From assembly GCA_910584585.1 (NCBI GenBank), contig CAJUBP010000032.1, positions 1 through 56,436 on the forward strand: a DNA stretch of 56,436 nt, written 5' to 3'. The position numbers and the translations under genes were made by a program. A model generated the notes under the pieces. That model was not told the origin of the DNA, did no database searches, and saw nothing but the letters and a program-made list of their open reading frames with translations. This DNA comes from an uncultured Lachnospiraceae bacterium (GTDB lineage: Bacteria; Bacillota; Clostridia; Lachnospirales; Lachnospiraceae). Numbering within the stretch: position 1 is the stretch's first letter; the number at the start of each line of letters is the position of its first letter. Shown in pieces: positions 23,832-32,443 of the stretch.

Positions 23832-24632
23832 TTAGGGTTGCTTTCCAATATACGCCAATATGCCGCCGTCCACATACAAAATGTGCCCGTTTACAAAATC
23901 GCTGGCCGGTGAAGCCAGAAATACTGCCGGGCCGCCAAGATCTGCGGCTTCGCCCCAGCGGTTTGCGGGCGTTTTTGCCAGAATAAACTGGTCAAAAGGA
24001 TGGCGGGAGCCGTCTGGCTGAATCTCCCGCAGCGGCGCGGTCTGGGGCGTGGCAATGTAGCCTGGCCCGATGCCATTGCACTGAATATTGTACTGGCCGT
24101 ACTCGCTGGCGATGTTTTTTGTCAGCATTTTCAGACCGCCCTTGGCAGCTGCGTAAGCGGAGACGGTTTCCCGCCCCAGTTCACTCATCATGGAACAGAT
24201 ATTGATAATCTTACCGCCGCCTTTTTGAATCATGCCGGGGATGACGGCTTTAGATACAATAAACGGGCCGTTCAGGTCAATATCCACCACCTGGCGGAAA
24301 TCTTCTGCGGACATTTCCAGCATGGGGATACGCTTGATAATGCCTGCATTATTTACCAGGATATCAATAACGCCAACTTCCTTTTCAATCTGCGACACCA
24401 TATTTTGGACGGCCTGTTCATCCGTTACATCGCAGATATATCCATGAGCCTCTATGCCCAGTTCCTTATAGTCGGCCACGCCCTTTTCAATCAATTCAGG
24501 CCTGCGGCCGTTGAATGCAATTTTGGCGCCGGCCTGTCCCATGGCGGAGGCAATGGCAAAACCAATCCCGTAAGATGCGCCGGTAACCAGCGCCACTTTG
24601 CCATCCAGCCGAAAGCTTTGTTCAGAAAACAT
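23832..24632 (-). CDS. kduD: KduD/DhuD-type short-chain dehydrogenase
   Basis: A 266-residue short-chain dehydrogenase. It has the NAD(P) motif TGASYGIG (about 18-25), NNAG (94-97), catalytic S147, Y160 and K164 (YAAAK), and the gluconate 5-dehydrogenase/KduD-like stretch GRETVSAYAAAKGGLKMLTK. It would reduce 3-deoxy-D-glycero-2,5-hexodiulosonate to 2-keto-3-deoxygluconate. ATG at 24632 follows AGGAGAAAAAAT. It lies between the isomerase and the GH88 gene on the same strand. Confidence 0.85.
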   Translation of the reverse strand: MFSEQSFRLDGKVALVTGASYGIGFAIASAMGQAGAKIAFNGRRPELIEKGVADYKELGIEAHGYICDVTDEQAVQNMVSQIEKEVGVIDILVNNAGIIKRIPMLEMSAEDFRQVVDIDLNGPFIVSKAVIPGMIQKGGGKIINICSMMSELGRETVSAYAAAKGGLKMLTKNIASEYGQYNIQCNGIGPGYIATPQTAPLREIQPDGSRHPFDQFILAKTPANRWGEAADLGGPAVFLASPASDFVNGHILYVDGGILAYIGKQP

Positions 24633-24696
24633 ATTTTTTCTCCTTTTTTTATTTTTATCTATGAAAGCGATAGCTTCCACAGTAAGATGGCTATAC

Positions 24697-24796
24697 GGGG
24701 GTGTCGGGAAATGGAATTTATCTGCAATCTATAGTTGTGCTGCGGAAAGCGTCACGGCATATATTGTGGATAACTTATCATTTCCCGATAACCCCC
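24697..24796. repeat. 17-18 bp inverted repeat between kduD and the GH88 gene
   Basis: GGGGGTGTCGGGAAATG (24697-24713) pairs with CATTTCCCGATAACCCCC (24779-24796), with about 65 nt between. It could be an intercistronic stem that tunes expression of the downstream genes, or a repressor site. Confidence 0.6.
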
Positions 24797-24815
24797 AGGT
24801 TTACTGTAAGAAGGA

Positions 24816-26021
24816 TTACCAGATGTAAATTCCCTGTCCCTTCAATTTGAGCAGCGCCTCAATAAAGAAATAGTCGGCATACACATAGTTTTTGTTCCAG
24901 CCGTGGACTTTATCCCGGACATGGTAGGCGGTGGTTCCCCGCATGGTGATGCCATCGGTTTCGGGGTTCCAGTCTGCGCTTTTTGCGTCGATGGCTTTGA
25001 GCATACGAAGGGCGGCTTCCAGGTAAGGCCTGCCTTCTTCCTCCGGCACAAGGCCTGTCAGTTCAATCAGGCCGCAGGAAGCTGCGCAGGCGGCGATGTC
25101 ATCCTGCGCCCAGGGTTCCGCGGGCTGGCGGAAATCTTCGGGAACCAGCCCGTCAGATGGGATGTTCGCGATAAAAAATGCCGCAATTTTTCTGGCTGTA
25201 TCCAAATATTCCTGCTTTTCGGTGTGCTTATAGCTGGCGGTGAAGCCATAAAGCCCCCAGGACTGGCCTCGTGCCCAGGCAGAGCCTTTTTGGTAGCCCT
25301 GGCCGCCGAAATCGTTGATGTACATGCCTGTTTCCGGATCAAATTCCACAATATGGATGACGCTGCCATCTTCCCGGATAAAGTGTTTCATTGTGGTATC
25401 TGCATGCCGCATGGCGATGAGACGGTACCGGGGGTCCTTGGTAGTTTCCGACGCCCAATAGAGCAGGGGCAGGTTGAGCATGCAGTCGATGATGGCCAGG
25501 CCCACCGTATGCATTTCCGGATCCCCGGGTGCAAAGCCTGGGAGGGTATCGCCGTTCCAGGCCCGGATATAATTGCCTGCCGGATTGAAACGGCCTGCCA
25601 GAAGGTTTGCGGCTACCGAAGCGTCATTGAGAGCCTTTGGGCTTCCGGTAATTTTATAGTCCAGCGCTGCGGAGGGCAGAAACAAGTAACCAATGTCGTG
25701 GGTAGCCAAGCCTTCTGCTTCCGACAGGCAGTCATGCAGGATATCCTCGGTGAACCGCGCAATTTCGGCATACCGCTCGTCCTTTGTCACAGAATAAAGC
25801 TGCAAAAGGATGCCAGCCCAAAACCCATTGGTCCAGAAGGTTTTGGTACGTCCCAGAGGGCCTTCTTCCTTCATTTTGTCGTCGTAAACGCCGTCGATGG
25901 CCCCGGAGGGGATTTTGTCCGCGGAGCGTTCCCGGACAACCAGAAGCTTATCATGGATTTTGCGGATGACCTGTTCCGCCCATGCAGCATCTTCTGCAGT
26001 GAGGTATTCTTGAATGTTCAT
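24816..26021 (-). CDS. ugl: Unsaturated glucuronyl hydrolase (GH88)
   Basis: A 401-residue (alpha/alpha)6-barrel hydrolase that removes 4,5-unsaturated uronic acid from disaccharides made by polysaccharide lyases. Two aspartates matching the known catalytic pair are visible: D109 in THDIGY and D158 in AWNGDTLPG. Further family stretches are FWTNGFWAG, GQGYQKGSAWARGQSWGLYG and RGTTAYHVRDK. No signal peptide, so it acts in the cytoplasm after uptake by the neighbouring GPH transporter. The start at 26021 has AAAGGTGG; a GTG 12 nt upstream is less likely. Confidence 0.92.
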   Translation of the reverse strand: MNIQEYLTAEDAAWAEQVIRKIHDKLLVVRERSADKIPSGAIDGVYDDKMKEEGPLGRTKTFWTNGFWAGILLQLYSVTKDERYAEIARFTEDILHDCLSEAEGLATHDIGYLFLPSAALDYKITGSPKALNDASVAANLLAGRFNPAGNYIRAWNGDTLPGFAPGDPEMHTVGLAIIDCMLNLPLLYWASETTKDPRYRLIAMRHADTTMKHFIREDGSVIHIVEFDPETGMYINDFGGQGYQKGSAWARGQSWGLYGFTASYKHTEKQEYLDTARKIAAFFIANIPSDGLVPEDFRQPAEPWAQDDIAACAASCGLIELTGLVPEEEGRPYLEAALRMLKAIDAKSADWNPETDGITMRGTTAYHVRDKVHGWNKNYVYADYFFIEALLKLKGQGIYIW

Positions 26022-26120
26022 AGTTTTATCCACCTTTCTGTGAAATGCGCCGGCGGAGGGAACTGCAGCGGCCGGCGGCTTTCACTTATCGTTATAAATC
26101 TTTGATTTATTGCTGCGCGG

Positions 26121-26243
26121 CAGGCTGCATCGCCGTTCAGCAAGGTTCATGGCCAGGCTGCATCGCCGCCCAGCAAGGTTCATGGCCAGGCTGCATCGCC
26201 GCCCAGCAGGGTTCATGGCCAGGCTGCATCGCCGCCCAGCAGA
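26121..26243. repeat. 33 bp x about 4 minisatellite before the GPH transporter stop
   Basis: Units CAGGCTGCATCGCCGCCCAG plus 13 bp, three nearly identical and one partial. They lie between the GH88 start and the GPH stop. The period is divisible by three, although the array is not part of either gene. Confidence 0.88.
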
Positions 26244-26261
26244 AATTGCAGCCTGGATGCA

Positions 26262-27677
26262 TTACTGTGCGGCGCGGCGCTCAGCCAGGACGCGGTTGTT
26301 CTCTTCCACCTGCTTCTTGCCCAACGGGTAAAGGAAGGCCAGGCTTAAGAAGGCCAGCAGATATATCACAGCCGGAAGCAGTGTCATGCAGTTGTAAATG
26401 CCGTTCCGCACAGCGTCTGTCTGTACTACGGCCTGTCCGGCAGTGCTTCCCACATATCCGATTGCGGTAAGAAGGAATCCGCCCAAACCGGAAGCGGCAG
26501 CCTGCCCGATTTTCCGTGTGAAGGAATAGGTGGAATAGACAGTGCCGTCGGTGCGGACGCCGGTCTTGACTTCCTGATAGTCAATGACGTCGCCGATGTA
26601 AGCCCATGTTACCATGCTGTTCAGGCCAAGGCCCATATTCTGGATGATATAAAAGATTAAATATGTTTTAGGGTCGGTAATTTTCATGAACCAGGCAGCA
26701 AAAAGCGCAAGGGAAGCAATCAGCAAGCCTGTCGCTCCAATTTCTTTTTTGCCCAGCTTAGGCGACAGTTTAGAAGCTACCGGCGCCATCAGAATCATGA
26801 ACAGTGTGCCGCCCATGTTGGCAAAGCCCATAAGCCCTGTGTCATTGAAGTAGTCCTTATAGAGATAAGAGCTCAGTGCGCTGGTGCCGAGGCTGGCAAC
26901 CAGGCTCAGAAGGGCTACGACAATAATGGACAGCAGCGGTTTGCAGGTGACCAGGTTTTTCAAGGTTTCGCCGACTGCCAGCTTCGGCTGTCCGCTGCCG
27001 GCTTTGTCCGGGTTAATCTGGATACGCTCAGTGGTCATCCCATAGCAGAGCAGATAAAATACTGCGGAACAGATGCCGAAAATAATGGCGGTCAGGGTGA
27101 ACCTTTCCGGCGACACTACCTGCTGTCCCGCTTCATTTCTGGAGAAAACCAGCATCGGCGCAATCACGCCGATCACCATTCCAGACATGGTAGCGCCAAT
27201 CGTGCGCCAGGTAGACAGCTGCGTACGCTCTTTCGGGTCGTTGGTTATGACAGAAGCCATACTGCCGTAAGGAATCGCGCATGCCGTGTAAAAAAAGCTG
27301 CCCCAGAGTATGTAAAAGACAACCAGCCATACGATACGGGCGGTATAAGAAAAACCGCTGACCCAGTATTGGTAAATGAACATGCTGCTCACTCCCATGG
27401 GGATGGCCATCCGCTTAATCCACGGGCGGAACCTTCCGTCTTTTGTGGGTTTGGCAGTATCGCAGATCCGGCCCATGCCAAAGTCTGTAAAAGCATCAAC
27501 GATTTTGGAAGCCGCAAGGACGATGCCAATCACGGCGGAGGGAATGCCCAGCACATCTGTGCCAAAGGTCAGCAGGTACATACTGGCAAAAACAAAGGTA
27601 AAGTTATTGCCGAAATCGCCCATGGCATAGCCGATCTTGTCTCTCATGCCAAAGGGGCGTACAGTTTTATTTTCCAT
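26262..27677 (-). CDS. GPH family (glycoside-pentoside-hexuronide) sugar:cation symporter
   Basis: A 471-residue membrane protein with about 12 helices. The start FGMRDKIGYAMGDFGNNFTF is the MelB/GPH signature, and WKRM-like IKRMAIPMG and YGSMASVITNDPKERTQLSTW follow in the usual positions. It probably imports unsaturated uronate disaccharides for the cytoplasmic GH88 enzyme. ATG follows GAAGGAGAACATT. It is likely the first gene of the minus-strand operon. Confidence 0.9.
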   Translation of the reverse strand: MENKTVRPFGMRDKIGYAMGDFGNNFTFVFASMYLLTFGTDVLGIPSAVIGIVLAASKIVDAFTDFGMGRICDTAKPTKDGRFRPWIKRMAIPMGVSSMFIYQYWVSGFSYTARIVWLVVFYILWGSFFYTACAIPYGSMASVITNDPKERTQLSTWRTIGATMSGMVIGVIAPMLVFSRNEAGQQVVSPERFTLTAIIFGICSAVFYLLCYGMTTERIQINPDKAGSGQPKLAVGETLKNLVTCKPLLSIIVVALLSLVASLGTSALSSYLYKDYFNDTGLMGFANMGGTLFMILMAPVASKLSPKLGKKEIGATGLLIASLALFAAWFMKITDPKTYLIFYIIQNMGLGLNSMVTWAYIGDVIDYQEVKTGVRTDGTVYSTYSFTRKIGQAAASGLGGFLLTAIGYVGSTAGQAVVQTDAVRNGIYNCMTLLPAVIYLLAFLSLAFLYPLGKKQVEENNRVLAERRAAQ

Positions 27678-27716
27678 AATGTTCTCCTTCTTTGGTTCTT
27701 AATATCTGCCCTGCAT

Positions 27717-27891
27717 GCCCATATCGTATAGGCAGATAGGGCGGACAATGTTGATCATCTGCCGTGCATGCCCATATTGTATAGGCAGATAGGGCAGATA
27801 ATCTTGCTCATCCGCTTTACTTGCCCATATTGTATAGGCAGATAGGGCAGATAATCTTGCTTATCCGCTTTGCTTGCCCATATCGTATAGG
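27717..27891. repeat. 53 bp x 3.3 tandem array upstream of the GPH transporter
   Basis: Units begin at 27717, 27770, 27823 and 27876, each starting GCCCATATTGTATAGGCAGA. The array occupies the 5' region of the uronide operon and multiplies a TATACAAT-like sequence on the minus strand, so promoter or operator copies may be repeated. Confidence 0.88.
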
Positions 27892-28119
27892 AAAATTGCG
27901 GCAGTTCCTTAATTGCTTTATATTAAATAGCGGCCACGAATCTAATATCAAACTTTGCAAAGAACGATTCAAAATCGTTCTTTTACCGCTATTCTACCAT
28001 AAACCCGTGAAGATAACAGTGCTGTGATTGACCACAATATTGTAAATTGTGAACAAGCTATTTATCGTGTATCCCCAATATTTTCTATATATTTCCTATA
28101 TAATTGTCGTGAGATATCA

Positions 28120-28148
28120 TTGTATTTGGATATTTTTTACAGTATAAT
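28120..28148 (+). promoter_or_regulatory. Promoter of the divergent AraC gene
   Basis: TTGTAT, 17 nt spacer, TATAAT, about 120 bp before the AraC start. Confidence 0.6.
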
Positions 28149-28167
28149 AGGAACTAAAAGTAGATTA

Positions 28168-28262
28168 ATGAAAAGGGGCTGCAAAAAAATAAGCAAGCCC
28201 TGTTCATAGATGAAAAGGGCCGCAAAAACAAGCAAGCCCCTGCCCATAGATGAAAGGAGCAG
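28168..28262 (+). repeat. About 41 bp x 2 duplication of the AraC start region
   Basis: ATGAAAAGGGGCTGCAAAAA (28168) and ATGAAAAGGGCCGCAAAAAC (28210) begin two tandem units, followed by a partial third (ATGAAAGGAGCAG) that supplies the actual ribosome binding site. Confidence 0.75.
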
Positions 28263-28269
28263 AATACCG

Positions 28270-29205
28270 ATGAAAGTTTTTGACAACTGTGAAAAGGCAG
28301 TTGAATTCTGCATTTCAAACAATTATTTTTCTGTCGCCCGGCTGTTCAGCAGTGAAAAACCAGAAGGAATCCATATGCATGACTGCTACGAGCTTTATTA
28401 CTCCGTATCAGGAGGAAAGCAGTTTTTGATTGACAACCAGCTCTACTCAATTGAAGCGGGGGACGCCTTTTTTATCAATCAATTTGAGAGCCATTGCCTT
28501 ACCAGCGTGGACCGTGCTACCCACGAGCGTGTTTTGGTTTTAATCTCCCCGAATTATCTCAAATCTATCAGCACCGAAGCCACCGATTTGGATCAATGCT
28601 TCCGGGAGCATGCAAAGGAAAGCAGCCACCGGATACATTTGCTGCCGGAAGAGCAGAAACGCTTCCTCTTTTATATCGACACTTTGAAGGAATCCTCCAA
28701 TTTTGGCGCAGATATCATGGAACGCAGCGCCTTTGGCCTGCTGATGGTTTACATGACAAAGAGATATTTGAACTATCAATATGCCAAGGATCAGGGCGCG
28801 GATGAGATATCCGGACAGGCAGATGGCCGCAGCCTGCAGGTAAACGGCATCATTTCCTATATCAACCAGCATTTAGGCGAATCCATCAGCCTGGAGCAGA
28901 TTGCCGGGCAGTTTCATCTCAGTTCTTCTTATATGTGCCGGATTTTTAAGGCCGCCACCGGAACCACCATCAACCAATACATCAAATCAAAACGGCTGGT
29001 CCAGGCGAAAAGGCTGCTGATTGATGGCTGCAGCGCTGTTGACGCGGCAGAGCTGTGCGGCTTTGGGGATTACAGTAATTTTTACCGGGCTTTTACCAGG
29101 GCCACGAATTTATCTCCCCAAAAATATGCCCAGTTTGCCACCTCCAGGGAGGTGACGGAAGGAAGCGGCGTCTGTTCAGAAAAAAGCAATAAAATGAGCA
29201 TCTAG
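28270..29205 (+). CDS. AraC family regulator, uronide/sialic acid region
   Basis: A 311-residue protein with an N-terminal cupin-like sensor (HMHDCYELYYSVSGGKQFLI) and a C-terminal AraC domain (ISLEQIAGQFHLSSSYMCRI and CGFGDYSNFYRAFTR). The ATG at 28270 follows AAAGGAG; the longer frame from 28210 is created by the upstream duplication. It diverges from the uronide operon and precedes the sialic-acid operon on the same strand, so it could regulate either one. Its last codons contain one copy of a motif shared with the ABC-importer promoter. Confidence 0.85.
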   Translation: MKVFDNCEKAVEFCISNNYFSVARLFSSEKPEGIHMHDCYELYYSVSGGKQFLIDNQLYSIEAGDAFFINQFESHCLTSVDRATHERVLVLISPNYLKSISTEATDLDQCFREHAKESSHRIHLLPEEQKRFLFYIDTLKESSNFGADIMERSAFGLLMVYMTKRYLNYQYAKDQGADEISGQADGRSLQVNGIISYINQHLGESISLEQIAGQFHLSSSYMCRIFKAATGTTINQYIKSKRLVQAKRLLIDGCSAVDAAELCGFGDYSNFYRAFTRATNLSPQKYAQFATSREVTEGSGVCSEKSNKMSI

Positions 29206-29210
29206 TGCTA
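29192..29210 (+). promoter_or_regulatory. Shared upstream motif of the sialic-acid promoters, copy 1
   Basis: AAATGAGCATCTAGTGCTA, overlapping the AraC stop, matches 29921-29939 in 17 of 19 positions. Both copies lie about 40-60 bp upstream of a TATAAT-like -10 box (TATAAT near 29254; GATAAT near 29978). It is a candidate activator site. Confidence 0.45.
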
Positions 29211-29314
29211 TTAATGAATGTTTCATGCGTATCGGAAACGGTTTTTGTCCTTTATAATAGAACAACAGATACCATTAATGAGTTAACGGAAATTACAGGG
29301 AGGAGAGCCGCGCG

Positions 29315-29779
29315 ATGATATTTGATTCAATCAGGAACAAAGATAACTATAGGGAAGATCCGGAGATTTATCAGGCCTTATGCCATCTGGAACAGATAAG
29401 GGAATGGGAAGAAGCGTTGCCGGATACGGTAATTCACGAAGGAGTCAGTTTTGCCAATCCGGTTTTTTTTGTAAGCAAGGAAGAGAAAGAGTGCGCTTAC
29501 GAAGCGCATAAACAGTACATCGATCTTCATTACATTATGGAAGGAGCGGAAAGAATCGCTACGGCGGACGTATGCGATCTTCAGGTCAAAACGCCTTTCA
29601 GTGAAGAAAAAGATATTGGATTCTACACAGGGCCTGAATCGGGAAGATATCTTTTAAAGCCAGGCGATTTCATGGTGTGTTACCCCAGTGACGCCCATAA
29701 AGTGGCCATGATGGAGAAGGAGCCTGAAACAGTTAAAAAAATAGTCGTGAAAATCAAAGCAAATCCCAGCCATGTGTAG
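29315..29779 (+). CDS. YhcH/YjgK/YiaL family protein (sialic acid anomerase-like)
   Basis: A 154-residue cupin-like protein of the YhcH family, which in nan operons helps equilibrate sialic-acid anomers. Family features are IHEGVSFANPVFF, EAHKQYIDLHYIMEG with the metal-site histidines and glutamates, and LKPGDFMVCYPSDAHKVAM. ATG after GGGAGGAGAG. It heads the sialic-acid locus but has its own terminator before the importer genes. Confidence 0.88.
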   Translation: MIFDSIRNKDNYREDPEIYQALCHLEQIREWEEALPDTVIHEGVSFANPVFFVSKEEKECAYEAHKQYIDLHYIMEGAERIATADVCDLQVKTPFSEEKDIGFYTGPESGRYLLKPGDFMVCYPSDAHKVAMMEKEPETVKKIVVKIKANPSHV

Positions 29780-29843
29780 TTCGCCCTTCGAAAGGGTGCA
29801 GAGATTTTCGTAAAATGGCGGGTTTCTCACAGCATAAAAAGCA

Positions 29844-29899
29844 GCTCAAAGCACAATCAAGCTAGATGGAAGATTGGTGACAAGAGCTGCTTTCTTTCA
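29844..29899 (+). terminator. Terminator after the YhcH gene
   Basis: AAAGCAGCTC pairs with GAGCTGCTTT across a loop of about 33 nt and is followed by CTTTCATTTT. Confidence 0.6.
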
Positions 29900-29920
29900 T
29901 TTTGCAGGCCGCGCTAAAAA

Positions 29921-29939
29921 AAATGAGTGTCTAGTGCTA
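29921..29939 (+). promoter_or_regulatory. Shared upstream motif of the sialic-acid promoters, copy 2
   Basis: AAATGAGTGTCTAGTGCTA in the 290 bp gap before the solute-binding protein gene; see copy 1. Here it is not coding, which argues that the shared sequence is regulatory. Confidence 0.45.
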
Positions 29940-30070
29940 CTTTTGAGTGTGCATTTAGTAGACGTGCACAAAAATAAAGGATAATATGTAAATATAATAA
30001 ACGATTTGATATGGCCATGCAAATCAGAAGCAACAAGTTAACAGCAATATGTATAAGTGAGGACGAATTT

Positions 30071-31441
30071 ATGAAGAAAAAATTAGCTATTTTACTAGCC
30101 GGGACCATGATTGCCACTACGATACTTTCCGGATGCGGGTCCAAGAATAATAGTTCGGGATCAAAGGAAACATCACAGGAAACGTCACAGGGGGAATCAC
30201 AGGAGGAATCAGGAAAATTAGAAGGTGACATCACATTTTGGCATTCCTTCACACAGGGGCCCAGACTGGAAGTGATTCAGGAAACGGCAGACCAGTTTAT
30301 GAAGGATAATCCGGATGTAAACATTACCATTGAAACATTTTCCTGGGGGGATTTTTATACGAAATGGACCACGGGGCTTGCTTCTGGTAATGTACCGGAT
30401 ATGAGTACGGCTCTTCCGGGACATGTGGTGGAAATGATGGATTCCGAAGCATTAGCGTCAGTGGATGATTTGATTGACGATATCGGAAGAGACAAATTCT
30501 CCGAAGCCGCTTTGTCCGAAGGCCAGAAAGACGGCGTATGCTATTCTCTGCCGCTGTATTCCCATGCGCAGGTAATGTGGTACCGGAAGGACTTGTTAGA
30601 GGCAGCCGGGCTTTCCGTGCCTACCACATGGGCTGAGTTTGCAGAAGCTGCAAAAACCCTTACCAAAGACGGCGTATATGGATGTTCTTTCCCCTGCGGT
30701 TCCAATGACCTGATGGGAACAAGATTTCTGAATTTCTATGTAAGACGGGGCGGCGGAAGCCTTCTGACCGATGACCTGAAGGCGGATTTGACCAGTGACC
30801 TGGCAATCGAAGGAATCAACTACTGGTTAGACATTTATGAGAACTGTTCCCCGAAGGATTCTGTGAATTATGCCGTACTGGATCAGGCAAACCTGTTCTA
30901 TCAGGGAAAGACGGCATTTGACTTTAACTCAGGATTCCAGATTGGCGGAGTGGAGACAAACTCACCGGATTTGGTGGATCAGATTGATTGTGCGCCGCTG
31001 CCGAAGATCAATGCGGATGACCCGGATTACGGAGCAGAGACATCCAATATTCCTCTGGTAGTTTGGAATAATTCCGAGCATCAGGATATTTGTAAGGCAT
31101 TTATTAAGAAACTTTATGAGAAAGACACCTATATCAAATTCCTGGAGGCAACTCCGGTAGGCATGCTTCCTTCTATCACCGGAATATCAGATACGCCGGA
31201 ATATCAGAAGAATGAAACTGTTCAGAAATTCTCAAATGCAGTGGAAGTTATCACAGACGCAATGGAGAAAGGAACTGCAATCGGATACGAACACGGACCC
31301 AGCGTTCAGGCAGGCTTCCTGACTTCACAGGGAATTATTGAGAGCATGTTCCAGGACATCATTACCAACGGAACGGATGTGGAACAGGCGGCAAAAGCTG
31401 CGGAAGACAAACTGAATGAATTGTTCCTTACCGTACAGTAG
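30071..31441 (+). CDS. ABC transporter sugar-binding lipoprotein (sialic-acid type)
   Basis: A 456-residue family 1 solute-binding protein. A signal peptide ends in the lipobox LSGC, followed by a Ser/Gln/Glu-rich linker (SKETSQETSQGESQEESG). The mature domain begins GDITFWHSFTQGPRLEVIQE. In the R. gnavus-type nan cluster the equivalent protein binds 2,7-anhydro-sialic acid, and the neighbouring sialidase supports that ligand here. The start at 30071 gives the proper signal peptide; the longer frame upstream is not used. Confidence 0.9.
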   Translation: MKKKLAILLAGTMIATTILSGCGSKNNSSGSKETSQETSQGESQEESGKLEGDITFWHSFTQGPRLEVIQETADQFMKDNPDVNITIETFSWGDFYTKWTTGLASGNVPDMSTALPGHVVEMMDSEALASVDDLIDDIGRDKFSEAALSEGQKDGVCYSLPLYSHAQVMWYRKDLLEAAGLSVPTTWAEFAEAAKTLTKDGVYGCSFPCGSNDLMGTRFLNFYVRRGGGSLLTDDLKADLTSDLAIEGINYWLDIYENCSPKDSVNYAVLDQANLFYQGKTAFDFNSGFQIGGVETNSPDLVDQIDCAPLPKINADDPDYGAETSNIPLVVWNNSEHQDICKAFIKKLYEKDTYIKFLEATPVGMLPSITGISDTPEYQKNETVQKFSNAVEVITDAMEKGTAIGYEHGPSVQAGFLTSQGIIESMFQDIITNGTDVEQAAKAAEDKLNELFLTVQ

Positions 31442-31555
31442 CTTGTGGCAGAGCGGCGGCTGCGTGAAATGGGAAACAGGAGGCGGATCAAGTATGAATG
31501 ACTGCCGCATGTTTCCTGCGGCTGCCGCAGATTAAGAAAGGCATTTGGTAATGAA

Positions 31556-32443
31556 ATGAAAAGAAAAGTGAAATTTGATTATGCCCGATGGATTTTTGTC
31601 CTTCCCGCGCTGATCATTGTAGGCGCATTGCTGATATACCCGATTTTTTCCAGTTTGTATTACAGCATGACAACAAAACATCTGATCAAGGCATCGTATG
31701 ATTTTATAGGGTTAGATAATTATAAGGCGGTACTTTCAGACTCAAATTTTTACAAAGCATTTTTTACTTCTATTCTATGGACGGTAGGTTCTCTGTTTGG
31801 ACAGTTATTTATCGGTTTTACCGCAGCTCTCGCAATCAATCGTGTCAACATAGGCAAAGGAGTATACAGGACACTGATGATTATCCCCTGGGCGTTTCCC
31901 TCTATTGTTATTGCGCTTTCCTGGAAATGGATTTTAAACGGCGTTTCCGGGTTTGTCCCAAATATGTTGGTGAAGTTGGGCATCTGCAGTGAACTGCCGC
32001 AGTTTCTCAGTGACAGCGGCCTGGTATTTCTAACTCTGATTTTTATCAATGTATGGTTTGGGGCTCCAATGATTATGGTAAATGTGCTGTCTGCCCTGCA
32101 GACAATCCCTCAGGAACAGTATGAGGCGGCGCAGATTGACGGGGCTTCCAAGGTGCAGCAGTTCTGGTTTATCACAGTTCCCCATATTAAGATTGTGGTG
32201 GGCCTGCTGGTAGTGCTCCGCACGATTTGGGTATTCAATAACTTTGATATTATTTACCTGCTGACCGGAGGCGGACCTGCAAACGCAACCACAACCATGC
32301 CTATTTATGCTTATAACATGGGATGGAATACAAAGCTGTTAGGCAGATCTTCTGCAGTCACAATGCTGCTGTTGGCATTCTTACTGATGATTTGCGTGGT
32401 TTACTTTACAATTATCGGAAAATGGGAAAAGGAGGATAAGTAA
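31556..32443 (+). CDS. ABC transporter permease, MalF type
   Basis: A 295-residue inner-membrane permease with six predicted helices (first: WIFVLPALIIVGALLIYPIF) and the EAA loop near EQYEAAQIDGASKVQQFWFI, which contacts the ATPase. It pairs with the next permease, overlapping it by 1 nt (TAATG). No ATPase gene is in the cluster; a shared MsmK-type ATPase elsewhere is expected. A GC-rich inverted repeat lies in the gap after the binding-protein gene, probably setting relative expression. Confidence 0.92.
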   Translation: MKRKVKFDYARWIFVLPALIIVGALLIYPIFSSLYYSMTTKHLIKASYDFIGLDNYKAVLSDSNFYKAFFTSILWTVGSLFGQLFIGFTAALAINRVNIGKGVYRTLMIIPWAFPSIVIALSWKWILNGVSGFVPNMLVKLGICSELPQFLSDSGLVFLTLIFINVWFGAPMIMVNVLSALQTIPQEQYEAAQIDGASKVQQFWFITVPHIKIVVGLLVVLRTIWVFNNFDIIYLLTGGGPANATTTMPIYAYNMGWNTKLLGRSSAVTMLLLAFLLMICVVYFTIIGKWEKEDK

